Assembly (NCBI RefSeq): GCF_003945595.2
Contig: NW_024104443.1
Location: 1,674,001 to 1,738,000 of the forward strand
DNA from: Pipra filicauda
Taxonomy: Eukaryota > Chordata > Aves > Passeriformes > Pipridae
Length of the DNA: 64,000 nt
Direction of reading: 5' to 3'
Each line of letters opens with the position of its first letter. Position 1 is the first letter of the stretch. Shown here in pieces: positions 15,001-27,000 of the stretch. Position numbers and translations under genes: made by a program. Under the pieces are notes generated by a model. The model saw nothing but the letters and a program-made list of their open reading frames with translations. It had not been told where the DNA came from and searched no databases.

Positions 15001-18000
15001 CATATAAGTGGAGACAATACATGTTAACATTAAGAACAGAAATAAGAATCAAGTAGATTATGAATAATACACATCTGTGTACAAGAGTACTTAGAAACAT
15101 CAGGCTGGGTGGTTGCAACAAAAAAGCAGGCATGTGTGGCCACAGCTTACACATACAGATGGCTTCCATGCATACATTCCAGTTTATTTTATGAGATACT
15201 TGTCATATGCTGCATTATCTGGCTTTCCACATTAGCAGGTAAGGCTAAGCACAGTCACAGAGAATAAAATGCAAGTAAAACAAACACAATAGTTCCATGG
15301 TTTCTGCTGTCTGAGAAACCTGAAGGGAAACAACTGTAATTCTAGAATAATAAAAAAGCCTGTCTGAGAATATTTGGATAGTCAAGCCCAATTTGAAACC
15401 AATATGCAGAAAATTTTACTTCTGAAGAACTTTTCAGGATTAACTACTGCTCTTTCTGAATGAGAGAAAAAATATCCGATAGAATTGCAGGAATACCTTT
15501 TATAAAATTGTGTATCTGACAAACGAAGTTAATCAGAAAACTCATAAAATGTATTGATTATTCCATTGACCATTTAATAGTAGTTACTTGTATTAAAGTT
15601 CTTCATTTCCTGTGACTACTATATCCTGTATTTACCTTGTTTTAGTATAACTGATATAAAATCATTAAGTAAAAGTTTCAGAGTCAAAAAATACTCTATT
15701 GTCCAGAAAGTACTGGTATTGTGCCATCAGTAGACTTTCTTTCTTGAAACACCTCTAGAGGGAGAACACTTCCATAATTAGGAAAATTGTCATGTAAAAT
15801 ACTTCCACCAAGCCTCAACTGATACTCCCTTCAGATTTTGCTAATGTGGATCACAGCTCTTACAGTGCATTTCATTGTACAAAATTAACACCTAACCCAC
15901 CTCCTGTATGTTCTTTTTCCCAGCTTCCCTCACCATGTTTAGACTGTTGCAAAGAGGAATGTCTGTTTTCTGGTGGCCTCAAAGTAGACTCTAGTCTGTG
16001 AAATTTGTGAATTCTGTCTCTGAGAAGAATAGTATCGTCCCTCTCATCATGATTTGTGATCTCTCTGGCAAGATCCTTCTTTTGGACTACATTAGCAATC
16101 TCAGCTACAAGATCCGATTCTGCCTTTTCTGTAGGTTTATGCTTATGCATATGCACAACATCTTCCCTTTCTCCTAGCAGCTTGGAAAGGAGTGAATAGA
16201 AATCACCTGTACAGAAAAGAGAAAAGATAACAGGAAAGGAGGAAGAGAAATAATTATAACAAACTGTGTAACTTTAGAAAGCTTCAGCAAAATATACGGT
16301 AACAAAGTTATTCAAACAGTTATTGGTAAAAGTAGTAAAGAGGAACTGTTCCAGCCTCAGGAACTGAATGAGTTTCTGGTACGAAAGATAAACTCAAATT
16401 GTTATTGACTTTACATCACATATAAATTCCCACTTTTACCTGATACTCTGGCATCAAAAAATCATCACCTCTGCACAAATGTTCTTGGAAACATGGAACA
16501 AGAGAAAAATGAAAAGGGAAAGGGAAGAGAAAAAGAGAAAAGGAAAAGGAAAATAGTATGCACATTTCAGTAAAAGAATATTTATGATGGAATTATCTGG
16601 ATTTTCCAGGCTACTGCAGAGTTACTATATTTTCACAAAACAAAGAGGTAAAAATTGTATAGTTTTATCAATTTTTTGCTTACAAAGACAATAATAGACC
16701 ATCATAATACATTTCAAAGCATATGGTTTTGAAATCTGTCATGTATAAGAAGCTTAGGCTGTAAAAAAACAAAATTTCACATTTGCAAACAGATTCCATA
16801 GCACCCACTATTTTGTAGAAAAAAAGACAAACTAGTAAAACAGAATGATCCATTAAACTTGCATTTATTAATTCAGTCTGAGTCCTATCCCTCCTCTTAA
16901 TCCAAATGATAACAGTCTTTAGCCATGCTATCATCTGGCAATGCAGGGAACAGTATTTTTATCTCCATAACATTCTTAGGCATCAACAAGAATTTCAGTT
17001 AATTCCAGAATAATAGCTCAAAGCACAAAAAATGAAAACAGAATTTATTAACCACGTATCTTGGCTTAAAATCAACTGCATCATTTGAATGGAAAGAGAC
17101 ATTCAGTGTGCTTTAAGAGTTAATGCAAGTAGGTATACTTCTATTGCAAGTACAATTCATTCAATTAAAAATTTGTATTATTCTATGGCAGGTTGTATAA
17201 GACATTTTCTAGAAAAGCAAAACTATAACTAATGAAGCTTTCACAAGAAACAAACAAACAAAAAAACAAAACAAAGGAAAAAAACCCCAAAAAACCATCC
17301 AGAACCAGAAATCATCACTTGCAGCCTGGGACAGAGTAAATTAAGTCTTGTAAATGAACCTAAAAGGATCTGACATATTATTAAACAGTCCCACTTCAAT
17401 GATTTTGAGTAGGATTCCATTCCTTGCCCTTGGAAATGAAATATCCCAGATGACATCTTCTGTCAGAAAATAATTACTGAAGAAACAAGGCCCATTTCAA
17501 TGAAATTAACAAAGCAAATTAGAGAGAAAATCGTTAAGCTACATAACAAATATGAATTATTTGCTTCAAATGCAATTGTGAAGCTAGAGCACCCCATCAT
17601 CTTAATATTGTCATTCAACGAGTCCAAGTACTGATTCAAAACAAATCCAAATATTTTAGAACTATGATATCATAGGAGTTTTGGATAGAAACCCTATTTA
17701 TTCTGAGAAAGGTTTCCAATTACATTAATCAGGTTCAATAGTCTCTACTTAAAGCATCCAATAATTGGTGCTGAAGTAGAAACACAGCTGGAATTTCCTT
17801 TACTTAGGAAACATTTGGTACTAAAATACTCTATATTGGCCTTTTTTTCCAACATTTGACAAAACAAATGTGTTTCATATGTACAAATGTTTTAGTTTTA
17901 TCTATGGCTGGAGACCCACAGGCCAACTGACTTCCCTACAAACAATTATTTCCAACAAGAGGTCTCAGTTGTAAAAGCAGTGTTCTGCTCAACATAACTG

Positions 18001-21000
18001 TGCAAAATCACCCTTTAATCAGCAAGTCTAGCCTATTTTAAACTGCAAGCCTTTTTAAAGCAAGTTTAGTGATAGTTGCCCAGTTCACCCTCTCCTATTT
18101 CTGTGCCAACAGTCTAATCAACTAACTTGTAATTAGTGGTTGCAAAAGGACAGCATACTACAGTTTGTATAAAGGTTTCAGAACCCTAACTCACAGCATA
18201 TATGCTCATTCTACTTGAATGAAGAAGTTTGACAGCTTTGTGCTTCAGCCAAAGGCATTGCATTCTACCTCTGTTGTGCAACCACACAAAACAGATAAAA
18301 AAGAGCTTTAGCTTACTTGTCTGATATTAGCTCCTACAAAACAAACTGGTACAACATAGGGCTCAATAGAGGACAAGAATAAAAGACAGCAAGGGAATTC
18401 AACTTAAAAACAAGGCAAGTCCAGAGAACAATTTTTAAGAAAAATAAGAAATTCTAGTAGTCTTTATAGAAGCTGTTAATCAGGGATTCAACTCCAAGTA
18501 GGTTGATCAGCACTGATTCAATAATCATAAAATATATGAGGAACCTTCAAACAGTGGAGTACAGAGTAAGGCAGTTTGAGTACATTGCTATCAGTAGCTA
18601 TAAATGAGATATTTTCTAAGCTGAGCTTGTCCTGTTGGTGCTTTCATTAACTAGGGGTTCTGTAACCACAGCAGATATTTAAGAACTGTTTGAATGTATG
18701 GAAAAAGGTGTGCCTGAGAGAGTGGAAGTGTCCTGAATTGCGATCCTTTTCTCAAGTAAATGTGTTTGAGGAAATGAGTATGAAATCTCTATACCTTAAG
18801 TCTAAAAGATATCCATCTACATATCTGCCCGGTATCTCCATATTCTTGGCACAAACACAAGGCTGAAGTCTTCTGTCAATTTCTTGGCATCTTGAACAAC
18901 TCAAGAGTATTTACATAGCACAGATGTGTGCAGATGTGAAAGTGAAGAATTTAAGTTTCCTGATTACTTAATGTATGCAGCTGTAGCCTGAAGTCCACAC
19001 ATTGAATGGAGGTCCCATATTATTTGAGACCAACATTTTTCGGCTTTGCTCGTGATCTCTAGGTAGATTCCAATAAATTTGTAAGCAGTGTAATTTTAAG
19101 AAGTAGCTCAGAATTCACTACAGATTAACTAGCAAATAGCAGACTCATGTTGATTCTGATTAACAGTTGCTCTCTGCAAAACAACATCCAGCAAACATCA
19201 AAGCACAGTCTTGTGTTGCTGCTTTACAGCTGTCTTTTACCAGCTGGAACAGTTGAAAGATGTTGCTTGCCTGAAGATGCTCAGTGGGAAAGGAACAGCA
19301 GCAAGATGCAATGTGTCATCTGTTTGGTCTTGTTTGAGATGAGTCAGCCTGGACTTTAGAATGCCTGGATATGACTGGACGAAGACATGGGTGAATAAAC
19401 AACTTCTCTTATTGAAAAAACCATATTCTACCAGCGCAGTGTCTGGGAAGCTGCTTGATTAGGTCACTTTCAGAGAGGATACTTACAGGCACCTCTTATA
19501 GGTAAGCTATCAGAACACTTCCCTCTACATAAAAGATGATTGGTTACAAATACCTACAAGTTTACTCTCTTCTGGAAGAAGTGATAGCAGTTGAGACCAA
19601 CATCTCCAGAATGAAACAATGCACAACCATATTCCAGTAAGTTTAAACTTCTGATGGTGGTTTTACACTAGCAAAACTCTTCTACAGAACAGCGTTTTGG
19701 TAAACAGTCGTAAAAACAAATAAAATCATAATATTGGCAACTTCATTGAAAAACATAAGCTGAACTTCATCTGATCTCAATACAAAGTCAGATTAGTTTA
19801 AGGTTAATAAAGCAGTTTACATATGTAATGTTTTTAGTCATGTAGTTTAGTTTTAGGCAGTCCTGTGAGGAGCAGGGAGTTGGTCTTAACGATCCTTATA
19901 GGCCTCTTCCAAATCGAGATGTTCTAGGATTCTATGTCTAAAACCAGTCCTTTTTTTTCCAGTGCTAGAGCACAAGTTCCTCAATCTGCAGTGAGCAGTC
20001 GCTGTCCGTGGTCCTTCAGCAGCACACCATTGTGCTGATGGAAGTACCAGTATCCAGTTTAGACGAAGTATCTAGCCATGGTGCTGCAGGATCAAGCTAC
20101 ATAGCTGGGAATTTCAGCCACGGTAAGCCTGTCCAGAGAGCCTGAATGAGTACCTGTTAAGATACATAGGTGAAACTCATTTTGCTGCATTTTAGAAAAA
20201 AAGGCAAGACACTGTGGTGGTGTCTGAGAATTTTCATCTCCAGAATCTCTATTTGTGTCATAATGCCTGCACAGTGTCACTGAGACAGTTCAGATAGGCT
20301 CCCCAGCCTGTTACTGGCATTCCAGACTTTATGTTGTTCCTCCTTCCAAACTTATGGCTTGATCCTATCATAATAGGATCAGGAAAGAACCTTTCATAGC
20401 TAACTTTGGGCTTCCCAATTATCTCTGAATAAAACGGAGTGTATTCTGAGACTGCATGCTTCTTGTTCAGTGGGTTCAACTGGCAAAAGCGGTCAGGGAT
20501 TCTGCCTTTTCCTAAGTACTGAAATCATGGTCTAAATGACATGGTCTACAACTATGACTTTGTCTCACTTTAAAGCTCATGTAATGTCCATGTAATATTA
20601 ATTTTCTTTGCCTTCTTTGGCTCCTAGATGAAGCTACCAAGGTCACTGTAACAGGCATACATAAGATAACATTGCTGGTATAAAAGAAGGGAATAAAGGC
20701 ATGGAAAGACATTGCATAAGTGAACAAGGTCTAATGCCTTGACACAGTTTGACATAACAGGCCAAAACAATTTCCAAAATGTCTTCTAGTCTGCTATTAT
20801 TTTTCATGCAAATCGTGATCTAATCTGTTGCTTTGATGAAAGCATTGGAAAGATTCATGAGAACCAAAAAATATTAAGTAATATTAAGGTTGTTTTCTTT
20901 CTAAAGGGATTTGAGGGGCTGGAAGAAATAGATAGGAAATGAAAAGATTAAGCTACTCTAGAGATTCTTGGCCATCCTCACTGCCCTGAGTAATCTGCAC

Positions 21001-24000
21001 TTACAGCACAGCCAAACTGACATGTCTGAAGAACCAGGAATTGCATCTGCTCTCAAGGCATTTCTAAGCAGCTTACAGAGCTAAAAAAAGGATGGAAGGA
21101 AAGGTAAAAAAAAAAAAGTTTCTCTTGTTTTCTATGTCTGCATGTCCCTAACAAGGGGGTTTACTACTACTACTGCAATGTAAATGCACTTCCTTCAGGT
21201 TTTATTCATCCTTTTTTCTTTTTTCTTAATCTGTCAAAATATTTTAATGTAGAAACGTTTTAAAAGTTCAAGCACAGTTTTTAAAATCAATGAGTTATAG
21301 GAGTTTGTAACTGGGAAATGTTAAAGCTCAGTATGAAGGAAGACAAAGAATCCTCACTGAGGATTACACGTTGTTACAGATATGTGTTCATCACCAAATC
21401 AGAACCTGGGACTCAAACCCAAAGCTGCTTGCAGATATCTAACTGCCCTATTCTTTTCTTTCCTTCCCAATCAGTAATAAGTTCATGACAAGCACCAATC
21501 ATTTTGTTACAATAAAATATATTTATCAGCTACTGCTAGATGACTGGTAATAAACACAGCGGTTTTACTACACAGGACCTTACTGTGCTCATTTGGATAT
21601 ATTACAGACATTGGTAATTCAGGCACAGGGTACACCAGCTCCACTCAAATTTCTATTTCATGCAGTACATACTTTTAAATACATTTAGACTCACAAAATG
21701 ACATATGTGAGAGTATGTTTATTATGAAAAGTAGTTCTGCTATCTTCAATTTCTTTCTTTTAAGCATCATTATGCTTTATTTAAAAAAACCCAAAAGACA
21801 GAAAAATTATAAAAAAGGAAAACATTTTGCCAACAACAACAACAACAACAACAATAAATATATAATGTTGGTTTGGTTTAAATTTGTGATATGACTTCAT
21901 AATTTCTCTGAACTCTTCCTGTACTAATACAGTGTACACTTTCCATTTCTTCAGACATGCTAATGATATTAAAAGTAGTTTTTGTAGTTTTCATTGATAA
22001 GTAGCCTTTATATTACAGAAAATACAAAGGAAATATGCCTCTACAGTTTTAAGAACCAGAGAACATAAACCAGGTGTCAGACGGGGAAGACTGAAACACT
22101 GAATTTAAAATTACTTCTTTCCACGCTTGTTATATTCTTTTCCTGCTTAGGGATGTGCTGAAGATGCTTTTATAGAGATTACCTTATCCTAACCAGATCA
22201 TCTTTTATTTACAACTTCGAGCAGGATCACTCAGTGCTGAAACAGCAAGCAAATTCTCTGAGATTCTGAATCTTCCTAATTACAATTCTTTAATGATGTG
22301 TATCGCTCTGAGTATCTTTCAGTAGCAGTTTCTTCCAAGGTTTAATTCAGTCACTTTTATCTTACTTTTGTACTCTATTTAAGGGACCTCATATTATCTC
22401 TGAGCAGCAAACATGCATCCCAAGCCTGAAAACATCCAAAGATTTTCTTGTATGTCGGGCCTTAATCTAAAATAGTCTCTAATTTCATTCTATGCAACCC
22501 ACACCAATACTGGAAAGTGAATCTGTCTTCTGGTTTGAGCCTCTCCTAAGAATTTTAAACTACCTACCAAACTGAGCTCTTCTGTTTTCTTACAACCAGA
22601 CAAACAACAAAATTATGACAAGTTCATTTTAGAAAGTAATGTAACCCGTGCTGGCAGAAAAATACACCAAGTCTCATTGGCTGATGTTCCTTGCACAGAT
22701 TTGTCATATAATATTATGAAAAAAATACACCACTTCATTGAAAGTTGCTGCTCTGCTTGAAAAACTAAGTACCTGCCTGCACACTGGCTCTCTCTTCCTC
22801 TTCAACACCTATCCCACAAGACATTGTAGGCCTCCCTTCGCATTCCCCCACCCTTTTTTTTTCCTGAAGGAAGCAAAAGAGAGATGAGGCAGAAAGGGGA
22901 GGAGCTATACCTTATTCTTCCACTTAAATCAATTGGAAATTTCTATCCCAGACATAAAAAACCCTCATTCAGTACACTTTTATTGTATGAGCTTTTCACA
23001 GAAATGCACAACTGAACAACTCAGAACAGACATTTCAGTTTCCCAGCTCAGTAACTTCTGAATGCTGGACTCAAACTATAATATTATTTTAAATGTATGA
23101 GGTTTAACAGGATTTCAGTTAAAACACTCAGCATGAGTCTATCTGAGACATTCCAAAAGAGAGATCTTAAGTTCACTTACATTGAACTTTCCCATTTGAA
23201 CTCCTGAAATAACTTGTTCTCACGGCAATCATGAAATAATGAGGGATAAGGGAAAAAAACCCACTACACTGGCAGTACAACTGACTAATCCTGAGAGCAA
23301 AAGAACTGCTACTTTGACTCTCACTTCAGATTTCATCATCAGAGGCAAAAAATACATAACTATTTTGGTACTAACTCCTCGGTTCCCTAAGTCAGAGAGA
23401 AGTAAAAATGTACTTTTGTAACTGTCACAATAAACATAATACCAGAAGTAAAATGAAAATTCTCTTTTCTCTCCCATATATGTGTAAGTAGTGTATACAG
23501 GCCTACACACACTCTTCCAAAACAAACCCAAAATCTAATTTTTGGTTTATATGCTGCTAGCAAATTTTTAGCTCAAGCCAACCTCGAATTTTCCTTTAAA
23601 ATATTTGAACACAATTATATTTATTTTACCAGGAAAAAAATTTGCCCCTTCTGCTTCAAAAAGTCTATGATTACATCTAATGAGATACCATATTGTGAGC
23701 CAGCCAACAAACTAAGTACTGGACATCTGATTAACCATCACCTGTCTATTTCTTCCTTGTTTTAAAGAAACTACTCTTGCTATTATGTTTTTAATGTTTA
23801 TATGCACAGCTTTCAGGTACACCAGCAGTGAAATTTCTCAGTAGTAAAGGCTGCTTCACTGCTTGCACACCAAAACAAACCAGAACTCCATTATACTATA
23901 TTATGCCACAGCTTACAGCCAGGAAAGTGATGAACAAGCAGAACGAAACACATTTAGGCCTTTTTTCCACAGGTAAAGACAAATAGAACAGATAGTGAAT

Positions 24001-27000
24001 GTTGACAAAAAACCACCACAGCACTACTGTCTCTACTGAGTACAATTAAATCAAACTTCTACTGATGAACAAAAAATAAACATTCATAGTATTTGTTTTA
24101 CTATGGACCTTGTGCTTCGGCAGGAACTTTAGTAAACTCTCCAATATGCACAAATGTTTAAATCAGTTGCATTTCCTACAATAATTCACCTCCTACGAAC
24201 AGTTTACCTTCACCATACAATGATGCTGCTGTTTCAGAAACAATATAATGAGGTCACTTTCATGAAGGTAAGTTCAGTTAAATTTTAACATGACAGGGAT
24301 TTAGCTTTATCTTGATGTAGAGTGGTGCTTTGCTTTGTGATGTTTACTGCCTATTTCAATATATTTGCATTGCTTATTAATGTGCTTCTGATGAGTGAAG
24401 ATAATGAAATTGAAAATTTAATGTAAAAGCCATGATAATATCTGGAGGTACCAATATAATAAACTACTTGTGTGGCAGGAGGTACCACTAAACCTATGCC
24501 CAGGCAAACATGTGATACACATAGTATTAGCAGGCAGATACATGGCAGGATTTTTTGTTTTCCCTTTTTGAGGCAAATGCCTAGATTTAAGAATACTAAC
24601 ATAAAAATTGTCTCTTTGAGGACACCTCTAACCCCCAGATTTGTAAGTACCTCCATGGCAGCATAATTTAACAACTATTTCAGTTTTAGTGAAGTAACAG
24701 TGTTTACTTTGGTTACCTGAAACTAAGAAGGGAAACATAAGTTGCTACAACATAGTGAATCATAGAGGAAAGAAACACATGCAAGATAAAACACAGAATT
24801 ATGGAAAAATTGTTGAAGTGCTTTCTTCAGAGCAAATCAAAAGCAGAATTTACTGAGCAACAGCTCAGCAGCAACGGAACTAATCAAAGCCTCAGTTTTA
24901 GTAGCTCTGTGTTTTGTAGATAAGGTTATCACACACAGTATGTCACGCCAGACCATAAACGGAAAGACTTACGTCCTTTACCTCAGGGAAAGTTTGAATT
25001 TGTATAATGACCTTAGCCTCAGTGGCTAAGGTATTTTCTTCTGTGAAGCTTAGGAGGTCTCCCCTCGGTCCCTCCAACCTATAGAATTTTCTTGTCATTA
25101 AGGCCTTGTTCAAATTTGGTTGATATTGGCTGACTCACTAAATTTACTTGAGGAGACGGACAAATTGGCAGCACAACTGCATAAAACTGATTGCCCCACA
25201 AAACTGACTCCAATTGCTATGTAATTTTTATAGCATTTTAGCAGACTGTTTTCAGCTCCTGGTTTTCCCAGTGTATCTTATCAGGTGCTCATGTGCTTGC
25301 AGAACCAAAATACACTTTTTAAACCAGCCACCCAACTTTCCCTCTTTGGAGACAAAACCAAAATCAAACCTGATCTGATTTTTCATTTTGCTTTTTTTTT
25401 CTTTTTGCTTTCTCAGACATAATTCAACTGAAGTTGGAGCTGTATCAATATAAAATTGAAGACAGGCTCCTGTAAACGATGGAAGAATTTACCTTAAGCT
25501 AACAATTAAGAATATGAAATGAAATTCTCTCACGGCAACTCTTGTGTTTTGGTATGTCATATCATGAACCCAACTGATTTCAAATGGACAAAACAATGCA
25601 CTGTGTTTCCATAGAAACATGTTAGATGAGGATATATACTAAACAGTGGTCTCAGCAAACCAAACTGCATTGCAGAAACATGCCTTTGAAATACATTTCA
25701 AAGACAAATGAAAAAGATTTTAAAAGGAGGACCTTGTTTCAACATTTTTTTTCAAATACTAATGAATTCAATAAAACACACAGATAACCAGAACCTTGAC
25801 CAAATGTCAATGCACTTATTAGTAACATAAGGGTGAAGCAGCTTGTCAGCATAAATCTTGATGTAAATTTGGAAAAAAATAGCTCATTCTGCTCTGAAAC
25901 ATGCTTAAGGAGTTTGAATTGTTTTTCTTTCTTAAAAAATACATCTTGAATTGACTAAGACAAATTTCGGGTATGTCATTGCAAATATTGTCCCTAGGTG
26001 TTCACCTTACCTTGAGTCAAGATGATTTTACACTCTAGAAGCTACTGTTTATGTAACTGTAACTTAATTGAGTTAACTCTGTAAAGTGGCAGAGTACATA
26101 TAAAATCCAACCCCTTTGTGAGACATTACCAAAAATTCTAAACACTGTCCCAATCTTTGCTCTCCTTAAAGGCAAAAGGAAATTTGCCTTTATTTAGTCT
26201 TTGAACTTCAACAAAGTTCAATGAAAAGGGTATGAAACTGTAGCTGATGAGACGTCTTCTCCTTCGTGCCAAGAAAAATCTTGACACTAAAACAGTATTT
26301 ATCTAATAGCATATGACTCAAAAGAACTTTAAAGTACAGTCTTAATGTATCTCTGAAACATAAATAATATTCAGAGTATTTCTGAAAGGTTTATAACAGT
26401 CCTGGATTTTTTTCTGCAACTAAGTACTACACACATTTCTGCATGAGTCATTAGGCATATATGCACATATACACAAATACAATGAAAAATAATTCAGTAT
26501 TAAACCTTAGCTGTACTCAACCCACTGCATGTACAATAATGAAGCAAAAGAACATTTTCCCAAAACATATGTAGTAATACAAAGTGAGAAATCACTGAAG
26601 AGCTATAGAATATAGAATATATGCACGCACACATAAATTTTAACCTTTGTTAGAAAATTAAACAAAGAACAGGAAAACCTAATGAGATTAAAATGCACTC
26701 ATAAATTTTACTTGCAAGGTTAGAGATCAGCAGTAGACTATTCTTTTTTTATTATTATTTATATAGCATTAAACCATATTAGCTTCACAGAACATTGCAA
26801 ATTGTATCAATTAAAGAGAAATAAATTAAAAAATTTATAACTCTGAGCAATCAGGATATAATTTATCAGTATTTTACATTAGTGAGTCCTTTACTTGACA
26901 TAGAAATAAACAAGTACCTACCCTGATCCAAAATCTCTTTCTCTTCTTTTTTTGCCTGCTGCAGCAAAGAACTTCTATCACCATCCTTGGTTTCTGAAAA

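Larger units (their letters stand above)
16207..26921 (-). other. PAM intron 11 (10.7 kb), largest intron
   Basis: Mostly unclassified AT-rich sequence. It contains a purine-rich stretch near 16495-16556, a CR1 tail (19855-19945), a coding-like island (20092-20515), a CAA repeat (21831-21853) and a short palindrome (25011-25031). Confidence 0.75.

Noticed and set aside
25048..25095. Possible CR1 tail (AGGAGGTCTCCCCTCGGTCC then CTCCAACCTATAGAA)
   Set aside because: Resembles the CR1 end but lacks the upstream blocks and terminal ATTCTATG units. Too short and diverged to call.
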